Shown: positions 7,629 through 14,726 of the stretch, piece by piece | Layout of the letters: each line of letters opens with the position of its first letter | How positions within the stretch are numbered: the stretch's first letter is position 1 | Source: a virus | Length of the DNA: 42,283 nucleotides | Direction: 5' to 3' (one strand) | Virus record (IMG/VR): IMGVR_UViG_3300040811_000891 | Location: 1 to 42,283 of that record | The notes under the pieces: model-generated | Told to the model about the DNA's origin: nothing | The model's input: the letters and a program-made list of their open reading frames with translations, nothing else | Databases searched by the model: none | Position numbers and translations under genes: made by a program

Positions 7629-8191
7629 ATTTACCTGCAGGGCCTATTGGTGTATATTTAAGTGGAGGAAGTGATAGCGCAATATTGTTTTGGTTGTTGG
7701 CATCACAAGGACAACATGATATTGTATTACTTACAGTTGCTAGTGATGATAAGAAATTTAATGTAGAACCTGCATATGAAGTAGCTAATTGGGTTAAGAG
7801 TGACACATCAGTAACAGTACTAGAACATCGTGTAATACTAGCACCAAACTTGGAATCACGCAAGAAATATAGAGATCAAGCTACTGACAGTTTAACTGAG
7901 CGATGGAATTTAAGTTGTTGGGTAAGTGGAAAAACACGTAACCCAGACGAGAAATTGCTACATCATGAACAAAGAAAACAAGATAGAGATAAAGCAATGC
8001 CTAGATTAATACACAAACATTTCTATCGACCCTTTCATAATATTAATAAAAGTCATCTTGAAATGTTATATAAAAAATATAACTTAAATAGATTACACAG
8101 TCTAACAGTAAGTTGCGAAACTAGCTATCCTCCCTGTGGAGACTGTTGGTGGTGTGCGGAACGAGAATGGGCATTTGGTAGTTATGTATAA
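7613..8191 (+). CDS. QueC-like PP-loop ATPase
   Basis: A 192-residue N-type ATP pyrophosphatase. The PP-loop SGGSDSA lies at 17-23. The C terminus carries C168-x6-C175-x2-C178-x2-C181 followed by R and AFG, closely like the zinc site and tail of QueC (C-x8-C-x2-C-x2-C, then R..GF). QueC makes 7-cyano-7-deazaguanine (preQ0) from carboxydeazaguanine, ammonia and ATP, and FolE-, QueD- and QueE-type genes are all present elsewhere in this window. Against this, it is about 30-40 residues shorter than usual QueC, the middle is divergent, and it sits in the plus-strand tailoring operon away from its would-be partners. Another PP-loop amidating or thiolating enzyme is the alternative. Confidence 0.6.
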   Translation: MAEKINLPAGPIGVYLSGGSDSAILFWLLASQGQHDIVLLTVASDDKKFNVEPAYEVANWVKSDTSVTVLEHRVILAPNLESRKKYRDQATDSLTERWNLSCWVSGKTRNPDEKLLHHEQRKQDRDKAMPRLIHKHFYRPFHNINKSHLEMLYKKYNLNRLHSLTVSCETSYPPCGDCWWCAEREWAFGSYV

Positions 8192-8858
8192 AGGTGAAGA
8201 TTTAATTATAGCAACTGGAACACCGGGAAGTCGATGGAGCGGAGCAATACGCTGTATACAAAGTCATGTATCTATTAATATCTCAGATGAAGTAAACACT
8301 GATAGTTATACTAACGGCGCTAAAGGTTGGCACAGAGGCGCATATTGGGGACCAGGACACGATTATGGTTTAGAGTTTGATCGTCTGGATCAATTAAATC
8401 GTGACGATGTAATAGCACAATTTCAGGAACCTTTCGATGATTGGGATACTGGTATTAAGATCGTTAAAAGTCATTGGTTTAGTTATCATATACCTCAACT
8501 ACGTGAATGGTTTCCTGAAGCAAAGTTCTTGGCATTTTGGATGCCAGATGACTTTTGTTTTGATTGGTGGCATCAAGTAGGAGGTTGGAATATAACTTAT
8601 CCTCACTATACTTGGTATGAGAATGACGAGCGTATGAGAAAACAAATTGCCGTAGAGAATAAATTTATTCAACAACATTTTGATTTACAACAAAATAGTC
8701 TAGTAGAACTATTACATAAACTAGGATTAGACAATCAATTGCACAAAGAAAAAGAACTTTGTAAACGAGATACAAAGTTTCAAGATCTTGCAAAAAATAA
8801 ATCTATTGATAGGGTATTAAACGATACTGTTCAACGAATTTATACAGGTGTCGTTTAG
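8184..8858 (+). CDS. Sulfotransferase-like protein (paralogue 3)
   Basis: A 224-residue protein starting at ATG 8184, chosen because the protein then begins like its paralogue (short lead, then LIIATGTPGSRWSGAI) and because the ATG overlaps the end of the PP-loop gene. The frame stays open further upstream to 8136, but that stretch overlaps a conserved zinc-site coding region. The second PAPS-like motif is FPEAKFLAFWMPDDFCFDWW. Here the arginine expected in the RxP position is replaced (WMPDD), unlike 5825-6532 (MRHPE), so 3'-phosphate recognition may differ. It is the last gene of the plus-strand run and ends convergently, overlapping the minus-strand gene by 4 nt. Confidence 0.6.
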   Translation: MYKGEDLIIATGTPGSRWSGAIRCIQSHVSINISDEVNTDSYTNGAKGWHRGAYWGPGHDYGLEFDRLDQLNRDDVIAQFQEPFDDWDTGIKIVKSHWFSYHIPQLREWFPEAKFLAFWMPDDFCFDWWHQVGGWNITYPHYTWYENDERMRKQIAVENKFIQQHFDLQQNSLVELLHKLGLDNQLHKEKELCKRDTKFQDLAKNKSIDRVLNDTVQRIYTGVV

Positions 8859-9115
8859 TCTTCAGATTCACTAATTACAACAGCATCAAATTTATCTGAG
8901 ACTGGGCGTTGTGAGCGTTCAAGGTCTCTTACTGCCTTCATTGGCCAAACTACAGTTCGTGTAATTGATGTTCCGCCTTCATCTAATACAGCACTCCAAC
9001 TAGTGTGACCTTCGCTAAATTGTCCACAACTTCCGTGTGCGTCTAACCAAGCTTCTAAAGTGTCAAATGTATCACTTGATGTAGTTGTAAGTCTACTTAC
9101 GTGTGTGTAAGCCAT
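8855..9115 (-). CDS. Uncharacterised 86-residue protein under a late promoter box
   Basis: Family not recognised. The protein is polar, rich in Thr/Ser and acidic at its end (VVISESED). It has a good GGAG ribosome-binding site 7 nt before its ATG and a TATAAATA box about 25 nt upstream, so it is probably a late gene, perhaps a minor virion or packaging protein; that role is inference. It ends convergently with the last plus-strand gene. Confidence 0.6.
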   Translation of the reverse strand: MAYTHVSRLTTTSSDTFDTLEAWLDAHGSCGQFSEGHTSWSAVLDEGGTSITRTVVWPMKAVRDLERSQRPVSDKFDAVVISESED

Positions 9116-9137
9116 ATTATTCTCCTGTTAGTACATT

Positions 9138-9145
9138 TATTTATA
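9138..9145 (-). promoter_or_regulatory. T4-style late promoter box TATAAATA
   Basis: The minus strand reads TATAAATA here, exact T4 late consensus. The expected start of transcription would lie about 15-18 nt upstream of the ATG at 9115, leaving room for the AGGAGA ribosome-binding site. The placement relative to the gene supports function. Confidence 0.6.
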
Positions 9146-9150
9146 TAGTA

Positions 9151-9327
9151 CTAATCATTTCTTGACTCGCTACTGTACACTTCTCTGTACAACCATTTGA
9201 TGCGATTTTCTAACATGTTGATTGTTGTGTGAATGTGTCCGGTGTCGTGAGGCTGTAACATGTCTTTGAGTATTACAACCTCACGTTTCAGAGATAACAT
9301 ATGTTCGAGTTTTTGCTCGTGTGTCAT
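9151..9327 (-). CDS. Small coiled-coil-like protein, 58 residues
   Basis: A short gene beginning MTHEQKLEHMLSLKREVV and ending YREVYSSESRND. Its ATG overlaps the ThyX stop codon (ATGA), so it is translationally coupled. The heptad-like leucines and charged residues suggest a helical protein. It is too short to assign a family. Support comes from the coupling and from filling the gap between ThyX and the late promoter exactly. Confidence 0.6.
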   Translation of the reverse strand: MTHEQKLEHMLSLKREVVILKDMLQPHDTGHIHTTINMLENRIKWLYREVYSSESRND

Positions 9328-9992
9328 AGTTCATTCATTAACGGGAAGATCTCGCTAATAACTTTAGCACAAGCATGAGCGATCTCCATATGTTCTTTCT
9401 GAGTTCCATTTGCACCTCTGAGTTCGATATAGTGAACCCAACTGCGCAATGTACCGTTCATGTAAAGTCTTGTCTTGGTATTGCCTTCGGGTAGCACAAC
9501 CCTTGCCTGTTCTTTAGCAATACCGGAGGCAATCGCCCAGTCATATACTTCTTTTGCTTTGTCAATAACTTCTTGTTGCTTGGCCGCCCAAGCAAAATGG
9601 ATATCTTCTTCACTGTCGATTTCCACGCTGTTTTGCCTATTCTTAGTATCCTGAAGACGTGCTTCTCTGGTAACAAATTGGTCACCAAACTCAGCAGGAT
9701 TAGCATAGCGTTGACTGAACTCTTGAAATGCAAAACTGCGATGTCGCACAACTTGATGTGCAATATCTCTGGTAGTGTTGATTTCAAGTACAGCATTAAC
9801 CATCTCAAGTGGTGACCAATGCTGGTGTTTGATTAAGTATTTTATTAGTTTAGCACTTGTATCGCTGTTGATTTGTGCGCTAGGATTACTTACTCTTGCA
9901 CAAAAAGCAATCAAGTCTTGGACATCATTGATGCCTTCTTTTTCGAATTCTTCTGTAGGTCTACTATAGTTTACAAGTCTAACGGTTGTCAT
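9324..9992 (-). CDS. thyX: Flavin-dependent thymidylate synthase
   Basis: A 222-residue ThyX that methylates dUMP to dTMP with methylene-tetrahydrofolate and FAD/NADPH. The signature RHRSFAFQEFSQRY (residues 83-96) is the ThyX RHRxxSxxxxSxRY motif, with the catalytic Ser in SQRY. A further conserved segment, RVVLPEGNTKTRLYMNGTLRSW, binds nucleotide (shown here only to mark the LPE and N-x-R-S/W features). Length is normal. It works with thymidine kinase (24426-24977) to feed dTTP synthesis during phage replication. It is coupled to the 58-residue gene downstream (ATGA overlap) and overlaps the upstream small gene by 14 nt. Confidence 0.97.
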   Translation of the reverse strand: MTTVRLVNYSRPTEEFEKEGINDVQDLIAFCARVSNPSAQINSDTSAKLIKYLIKHQHWSPLEMVNAVLEINTTRDIAHQVVRHRSFAFQEFSQRYANPAEFGDQFVTREARLQDTKNRQNSVEIDSEEDIHFAWAAKQQEVIDKAKEVYDWAIASGIAKEQARVVLPEGNTKTRLYMNGTLRSWVHYIELRGANGTQKEHMEIAHACAKVISEIFPLMNEL

Positions 9993-10287
9993 TCTTTAAT
10001 AATTCTTTCGTTTTCTGATTGACATCTTTTTCTAACTTAGTATAGTCAATAACTATTTCTACATCAATCACTGGACTGACTAAATCATTATTGTTTTCCA
10101 CAAGTTGTATAAGAGTGGCGACAACATCTCCTTCGGAGTAGTCATCTAAGTCTTCTCCATAAAAAGAGATCCTGTCGCCATTTTCACATACCAACGCAAG
10201 TGTTTGCACATATTCCGTTGGTACAGTTTTTATTTCAAGTTCACTTACTATTCTTTGAAAGTTTCTGTCACGCTTATGTATTGGCAT
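9979..10287 (-). CDS. Conserved small phage protein, 102 residues
   Basis: No function recognised. The preferred start is the ATG at 10287 (MPIHKRDRNFQRIV), which has an AAGG site about 9 nt upstream and limits overlap with the preceding gene to 14 nt; the frame also remains open up to 10314. The protein has an acidic middle (ISFYGEDLDDYSEGD) and a lysine-rich helical tail. It lies between ThyX and an AT-hook-tailed protein. Confidence 0.65.
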   Translation of the reverse strand: MPIHKRDRNFQRIVSELEIKTVPTEYVQTLALVCENGDRISFYGEDLDDYSEGDVVATLIQLVENNNDLVSPVIDVEIVIDYTKLEKDVNQKTKELLKNDNR

Positions 10288-10927
10288 TTGCGGTAGCCTT
10301 TTTAGGGCGACCACGCTTGGGTTTCAAGTCAGGTGCCATTGCATAGGCTTCTTCGCGAAGGCGTGTGACTTCTGCTTCATAAGTGTCAGCTTGCGTTAGC
10401 ATTGTTTTTGCTAGTGCAGTATCGTCCATTGCATCTTCTTCTGTAGGAACTGCTTGGTCAATAGTCTGACTTGGACTTAAACTTGTATGATTGCGAGGAG
10501 CAGAGTCGGTATCATCTACCATTGTGTTTTGAATATCACGTGGACTCATGCCACTTGCTTGCTTTCTAAGAACTTCATTAACTTCACTTAACTTAACTGA
10601 AGTGTATGAGTTAGGTGTTAGATGAATTTGTGAAGTAGGATATTTTCTTAGATATCCCATGTTTCTTAGTTTAGCAAGCATGCCTGTTCCATCACTGAAC
10701 ATGTTACGATGTAACACTTCGTAAAACTCTTTGGCTTCTTGTGCTGAATTAGACTCTACAAGTCTAGCAAGGTCATCGTGTTCCATATCTGGCAGTCGTT
10801 CTGTTTCAACTACCAGACAATGGTTACCATCGACGACACCGCCGTATTCATCGTACATTTCTCTAAAAACTACGATGCACTTTTGACCAGTATTAGCTAC
10901 TTGGCCAATGTGTTTTAAATTTGCCAT
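10274..10927 (-). CDS. Phage protein with AT-hook-like tail
   Basis: A 217-residue protein. The N-terminal part (about 1-115) is compact and resembles a conserved marine T4-type phage protein. It is followed by a polar, Ser/Thr/Asp-rich linker and a C-terminal KPKRGRPKKA, an AT-hook-like motif (core GRP flanked by basic residues) that binds the minor groove of AT-rich DNA. A DNA-bound structural or regulatory role is inferred. ATG at 10927 follows the upstream 83-residue gene by 11 nt, with AAGGAG-type sequence in between. Exact role unknown. Confidence 0.7.
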   Translation of the reverse strand: MANLKHIGQVANTGQKCIVVFREMYDEYGGVVDGNHCLVVETERLPDMEHDDLARLVESNSAQEAKEFYEVLHRNMFSDGTGMLAKLRNMGYLRKYPTSQIHLTPNSYTSVKLSEVNEVLRKQASGMSPRDIQNTMVDDTDSAPRNHTSLSPSQTIDQAVPTEEDAMDDTALAKTMLTQADTYEAEVTRLREEAYAMAPDLKPKRGRPKKATANANT

Positions 10928-10938
10928 TGGATTACTCC

Positions 10939-11190
10939 TTACTCAGAAGCTGGCGCTTCTGTATTTTCTTGGGCTTTTTGAGCGTCTGCTACACTTTTGA
11001 TAAACGCTTCAAGTTTGTTGTAAACAGCACCAACTTGGGCTGCTTCGTTTGCACGGAATGCACCGCGACTTACTGCGGCGTCAATTACTTGTGCCGCATT
11101 TTGAAGATCTGCAACACCCAGTTGTACCGCTTCTTCTTGCGCTGGTGCTTCAGTTGCTTCTGTTGTTTCAATGTTTTGTTCTTCGCTCAT
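10939..11190 (-). CDS. Conserved marine T4-type phage protein, 83 residues
   Basis: The protein has an acidic Glu/Thr/Ala-rich N terminus and a conserved core reading ADLQNAAQVIDAAVSRGAF followed by RANEAAQVGAVYNKLEAFI. I recall this core from many marine T4-like phages, always without a known function. A good GGAG ribosome-binding site precedes the ATG. The core looks helical; it could be a small assembly or regulatory factor. Confidence 0.75.
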   Translation of the reverse strand: MSEEQNIETTEATEAPAQEEAVQLGVADLQNAAQVIDAAVSRGAFRANEAAQVGAVYNKLEAFIKSVADAQKAQENTEAPASE

Positions 11191-11228
11191 TATAAACTCC
11201 TATTGTAACGAAATTATTATATACGTAC

Positions 11229-11516
11229 TTATTTATCATCTTTGATTTGAGTACTGCTCATTTTATATGCTAAAATATTAGCACGAAAATCTTCATAGTC
11301 TGCATTCTCTTCAAACCAGAACTGATAAATTTTATGACCCAAACTCTTAATCAAATAAAAGCCACGTGTGCCACTAAAATCTATAGTTTCAATATCTGGA
11401 TTTGTATCGAACTCCACTACAATTCTTTGCTTGAGCATCTTCTTAATTGTATCAGTGCTTCTGATCCATTCAAGATCTTCTTCGCTCAAGCTATTCTTTT
11501 GTTCAACAATACGCAT
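11229..11516 (-). CDS. Uncharacterised 95-residue protein
   Basis: No family recognised. The protein is mixed alpha/beta with a helical start (LSEEDLEWIRSTDTIKKML) and a beta-rich middle (RIVVEFDTNPDIETIDF; YQFWFEENADYEDF). It lies just downstream of the VWA-protein gene in the same direction, so is probably transcribed with it from the promoter near 12800. Confidence 0.6.
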   Translation of the reverse strand: MRIVEQKNSLSEEDLEWIRSTDTIKKMLKQRIVVEFDTNPDIETIDFSGTRGFYLIKSLGHKIYQFWFEENADYEDFRANILAYKMSSTQIKDDK

Positions 11517-11520
11517 TTAC

Positions 11521-12768
11521 TTATGCCGCCTGTTTCATTGTGCTATCTTCATAGTAGATAGACTGTCCAAATGGCGCAACTGGTTTGCTGTAACGATTCT
11601 TAATTAAGAATAGTGTATCACAGTAACCTTCAATACCCCAATCTCTCCAAGGTTCGCCGTCTGTAAACATAATAAACTGATCAGGATCAATGCCTTCTTG
11701 TTCCATAAAGTGCCAGTTGCACATAAAGTCAGTGCCACCACCGCCAACAATTTTATACTCTTCAATGCTACGGCCATCATCATCTGTAAATTCATCGTAT
11801 GCATATACACTAGTATCGAAACTCCAGATACGGATTCTATAGCTACCAAACTGTTCCATAATGCCTTGCACTTCACTTAAGAAGTCTGTACAGTCAACTT
11901 GTCCAATTGATCCACTTGCATCTAGTGCAATACAAATGTCGATCTTCTCATCCTTTTGCATGCTAGGCAGTACTACATTATTGAACTGACTTTTGCGGTT
12001 AGGACGCATAAAAGTAAAATCGTTGCTGAGTGTGCTTTCAAGTGTTGCACGAATCCAGTTACGCCAATCCATTTTAGGTTCTGTAAGCTGGCTTACCATA
12101 CGTGCAATCTCTGCCGGAATATTGCCAGCACCAACACTTTGTGCCGCTTGTATTACAGCATTCTTCAACTCGTCTGAGATAGCCTTAGCATCTTCTTTTG
12201 AGATAACTGGCTTTTTACCTTTGCCTTTGCCTTTACCGTTTTGATCTTCTCCGTCACCGCTTGCGGCAGACTTGCCATCTTCGCCTTCACCTTCCATGTC
12301 TAAATGGACATCAAGTGTAGCTTGGATAGGTGCTTGATTGGATTTAAGATCATCATATACATTTTCAGTATACCACTCGTTACCGCAGTATTTAGGATCA
12401 AAACAAATTTTTACTTGATCAATCATCTCGCCGATCTTCTCACGGAACAACATGCCGTTGATCTTATAGTCACCTGCCATGTTCCAATATTGTTTGTCTC
12501 TGCCTTCTACACGCAGGAAGTGTTCGTATATACAGTGTCCAATTTCATGTCCTATAAGAAACACAGTTTGTTGAACACTTAAACTGTCAACAAAGTCTCG
12601 ATTGTAGAAAAAGTGACGACCGTCTGTAGCCGCTGTAGAGCACCAGCCCTCGTCTGTTACATCTACTAATTTTAAACGACATGCAATGTTGCCAAAGAAA
12701 GGTTGGTTGAAAAGCATCTTAATACGTGCGGCAACCAACTTGTCGTGTGCATTATCAAAGTCTGTCAT
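11521..12768 (-). CDS. VWA-domain protein with metallopeptidase-like N domain
   Basis: A 415-residue protein of the VWA/DUF2201 type. The N-terminal half has H-E-I-G-H (about residues 74-78 from this start) in LIGHEIGHCIYEH, a zincin-like metal site. A Gly/Lys-rich linker (KGKGKGKK) follows. The C-terminal half is a von Willebrand A domain with the MIDAS motif DASGSIG and a later TDGEP. The ATG at 12768 is preferred over a GTG at 12774 because AGGAG lies 5 nt before it. Its partner is the MoxR AAA+ ATPase encoded upstream; such pairs remodel or activate protein complexes. Each of the two has its own strong promoter. Role in phage biology unknown; host takeover or protein maturation is inference. 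Confidence 0.85.
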   Translation of the reverse strand: MTDFDNAHDKLVAARIKMLFNQPFFGNIACRLKLVDVTDEGWCSTAATDGRHFFYNRDFVDSLSVQQTVFLIGHEIGHCIYEHFLRVEGRDKQYWNMAGDYKINGMLFREKIGEMIDQVKICFDPKYCGNEWYTENVYDDLKSNQAPIQATLDVHLDMEGEGEDGKSAASGDGEDQNGKGKGKGKKPVISKEDAKAISDELKNAVIQAAQSVGAGNIPAEIARMVSQLTEPKMDWRNWIRATLESTLSNDFTFMRPNRKSQFNNVVLPSMQKDEKIDICIALDASGSIGQVDCTDFLSEVQGIMEQFGSYRIRIWSFDTSVYAYDEFTDDDGRSIEEYKIVGGGGTDFMCNWHFMEQEGIDPDQFIMFTDGEPWRDWGIEGYCDTLFLIKNRYSKPVAPFGQSIYYEDSTMKQAA

Positions 12769-12797
12769 AGTCACTCCTGTGTTCTTTGCTATACTTA

Positions 12798-12826
12798 TAT
12801 AGTAACATATCTTGAATAGTTGTCAA
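12798..12826 (-). promoter_or_regulatory. Sigma70-like early promoter for the VWA gene
   Basis: The minus strand reads TTGACA (12821-12826), a 17-nt spacer, then ACTATA (12798-12803), preceded by AAAGG. The same AAAGGTTGACA start occurs at 14043 and 14694. The predicted transcript begins some 20-25 nt before the gene at 12768. Confidence 0.75.
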
Positions 12827-12836
12827 CCTTTAAAAT

Positions 12837-12890
12837 GATAGTAGGGCCATTAAAGACCCTACTATCCCCCAGAAGCATAGTTGCCTATGC
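12837..12890 (-). terminator. Tandem hairpins after the MoxR gene
   Basis: A perfect 10-bp stem (12837-12846 with 12857-12866; GATAGTAGGG paired with CCCTACTATC) with a 10-nt loop lies after the MoxR gene, followed by a weak ATTTTAAA tract. A smaller 6-bp hairpin with a GCAA tetraloop (12875-12890) includes the MoxR stop codon. Together they probably end or attenuate MoxR transcription just before the next promoter. The U-tract is poor, so termination may be partial, or the hairpins may protect RNA 3' ends. Confidence 0.6.
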
Positions 12891-13982
12891 CTGCTCAATC
12901 AACTTGCCATACTGTTGAATGAATGGCTTGTAGTTTTTAAGTTGATTGAACTTTGGACGGATACCATATTTGCTAAGAGCAACTGTGGCACCCATCACAA
13001 CCATTTCACTTTCGAAGTTCTTAGTCATAAACTCTAGAAAGTTATCAAATTTTACATTGCCATTATCATCATTGGCAAATGCTTCTTTAAGCTCGTAACA
13101 TAGTGCAGTAGTCAAAGCATACTTTGCACTGATGTTATCTGTTTTAAGGTCTTTTACTTTACCATCCAAAATGTCTGTTGGATTAGGCAACTGTCCACTT
13201 ACCTCACGGTGTGCTTTGAACTTGAGAGCAAGTCCTTCGCCAATACCTGCGGCAACCATATCAGTTACTTCTTCTTCGGTAAAGTCTTCTACATCAGCGA
13301 TTGTCTCTGATACAAAGTGCCAACTACGTGGTGTACCAAATGACCGCTCGTTGCTACCAGCATCGAAGTTGTAAAGGTCATTCTTAAACACACTCAAGTA
13401 ACCAACTACATCTGGGTGTTCATTATTTTTAACAGCCCAATCGAACCAAGTGTTGAAGTCAACACGTACTTCGTAGTGTAGGAAACGGTTAGCCAACGGC
13501 TTAGGCATACGATACGTAACACCTTTGTCTGTGTCACGGTTACCAGCGGCTGCAATTACTACATTGTCTGGTAGCTTGTATTTGCCAATTGCACGATTGA
13601 GAATCAACTGATATGCAGCCGCTTGTGTTGCAGGGCTTGCACCGTTGAGTTCATCGAGGAAAAGAATAATTATATCGTATTGTGCAGCCATCTCCTCATC
13701 TGGGAGTTCGTCAGGCGCACTAAAACGCATTTTGTTAGCAGTTTGGTCAAAATAAGGATAACCTTTAAGGTCAGTCGGATCCCAAAGTGCCAAACGGGCG
13801 TCGATCAAATGACATGTTTGACCTTGGTCAATATAGTCTTGTTTGATCTGTTCGAATGTTTCGGACTTACCAATACCTGGTGGTCCCCAAACAAACATCG
13901 GACGTTGTTTTTTAAAGTTATGCATTGCATACTTTTTAAGTTCTGCAAGTGTAACTGTGCGGGCTTGTGTTTCTTGTGACAT
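12885..13982 (-). CDS. MoxR-type AAA+ ATPase
   Basis: A 365-residue AAA+ ATPase of the MoxR group. Walker A is WGPPGIGKSE (about residues 31-40), Walker B is IILFLDELNGA, and sensor 1 lies in VIAAAGNRDTD; the following YRMPKPLANRFLHYEV contains the arginine finger region. MoxR proteins couple ATP hydrolysis to remodelling of partner complexes and normally work with a VWA-domain protein, which is encoded just downstream. The ATG is preceded by a clear AGGAG site and a near-consensus sigma70 promoter at 14020-14048. The target of the pair is not visible; the high promoter quality suggests early expression. Confidence 0.9.
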   Translation of the reverse strand: MSQETQARTVTLAELKKYAMHNFKKQRPMFVWGPPGIGKSETFEQIKQDYIDQGQTCHLIDARLALWDPTDLKGYPYFDQTANKMRFSAPDELPDEEMAAQYDIIILFLDELNGASPATQAAAYQLILNRAIGKYKLPDNVVIAAAGNRDTDKGVTYRMPKPLANRFLHYEVRVDFNTWFDWAVKNNEHPDVVGYLSVFKNDLYNFDAGSNERSFGTPRSWHFVSETIADVEDFTEEEVTDMVAAGIGEGLALKFKAHREVSGQLPNPTDILDGKVKDLKTDNISAKYALTTALCYELKEAFANDDNGNVKFDNFLEFMTKNFESEMVVMGATVALSKYGIRPKFNQLKNYKPFIQQYGKLIEQA

Positions 13983-14019
13983 AGTTTTTACTCCTGGGGT
14001 TGTTTCTAACTATATGTAT

Positions 14020-14048
14020 ATTGTAGCATCAGCATACTACAATGTCAA
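14020..14048 (-). promoter_or_regulatory. Sigma70-like early promoter for the MoxR gene
   Basis: TTGACA (14043-14048), 17-nt spacer, TACAAT (14020-14025) on the minus strand: one mismatch from full consensus. It has the shared AAAGG before the -35 box. It lies about 38 nt upstream of the MoxR ATG. Confidence 0.85.
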
Positions 14049-14051
14049 CCT

Positions 14052-14255
14052 TTATGATTGTTCCCAAACAAGTCCTGTGAACTCCTCACGTTCATTTTGG
14101 GAAAAACCGTCTTGCCACATTTCGTCAGTGACAATATTCATCCTCCACCACATCTCAGATGCTTCGTCTGCTTCTTGTTCATCCTCAAACGACATAGTAG
14201 TGTGTTCAACAAGTTTACCTTGGTCTGCTTGACTAATTGTTACGTTAACTGTCAT
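14052..14255 (-). CDS. Uncharacterised 67-residue acidic protein
   Basis: No family recognised. The first half is beta-like (MTVNVTISQADQGKLVEHTT), the second half acidic and Trp/Met-rich (EMWWRMNIVTDEMW). An AGGA site precedes the ATG. It ends immediately before the MoxR promoter and shares the transcript begun at 14671-14699. Confidence 0.6.
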   Translation of the reverse strand: MTVNVTISQADQGKLVEHTTMSFEDEQEADEASEMWWRMNIVTDEMWQDGFSQNEREEFTGLVWEQS

Positions 14256-14257
14256 AA

Positions 14258-14638
14258 TTAAGATCCTGTTACTAGTTTAAGCGATCCATCATCTTGCATT
14301 TGGAAGTCTTCGATGTAAATGTGCCAGTCACCAACAGTGGCTTTAGCTTGTTTAAACACGCTTTCAGCAGCACGCCAAAGTTCGCCAACAGTACCATTTA
14401 CTGCTGTAGAAGTAAACTCAGTCCACTGTACTTCATCATAGTTGTCGCCCATTGATTCAATACACCTGTATGTAACAAGACGAGGTTTTCTAGTAAAGAT
14501 AGGCTTGTCTAGTGGCATAATGCCCTCGTCTAAACTCCATATAGTTTCGTAACCAAGTTCGTCTTTAAGGTCATTATAGTGTTCAGCTTCTAGCACATAC
14601 GAATCAACATCTTCGAATTTTACTGTTTGGTCTAACAT
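14258..14638 (-). CDS. Uncharacterised 126-residue protein
   Basis: No family recognised. The start at 14638 (MLDQTVKFEDVDSYVLEAEH) is chosen because GGAG lies 7 nt upstream; an in-frame extension to 14683 would run into the -10 box of the promoter at 14671-14699 and is therefore unlikely. The protein is mixed alpha/beta and acidic, and ends DFQMQDDGSLKLVTGS, a beta-hairpin-like tail. First gene of a short early unit of two genes ahead of MoxR. Confidence 0.65.
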   Translation of the reverse strand: MLDQTVKFEDVDSYVLEAEHYNDLKDELGYETIWSLDEGIMPLDKPIFTRKPRLVTYRCIESMGDNYDEVQWTEFTSTAVNGTVGELWRAAESVFKQAKATVGDWHIYIEDFQMQDDGSLKLVTGS

Positions 14639-14670
14639 TTGCGTCTCCGTTTTATCTAACTTACACATAT

Positions 14671-14699
14671 AATATAGCACCAAGACGTCTAGGTGTCAA
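14671..14699 (-). promoter_or_regulatory. Sigma70-like early promoter
   Basis: TTGACA (14694-14699), 17-nt spacer, TATATT (14671-14676) on the minus strand, again with AAAGG before the -35 box. It drives the 126- and 67-residue genes downstream and decides the start of the first one. Confidence 0.85.
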
Positions 14700-14726
14700 C
14701 CTTTTTCTGCAACTTTTTTATCTTTT

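Noticed and set aside
7613-8191. Calling the PP-loop gene asparagine synthetase
   Set aside because: The SGGSDSA loop is shared, but the four-cysteine tail fits QueC, and there is no glutaminase or full synthetase domain.
9979-10314. Start of the 102-residue gene at 10314
   Set aside because: It would overlap the AT-hook tail by 41 nt with no ribosome-binding site; the ATG at 10287 has AAGG at good spacing.
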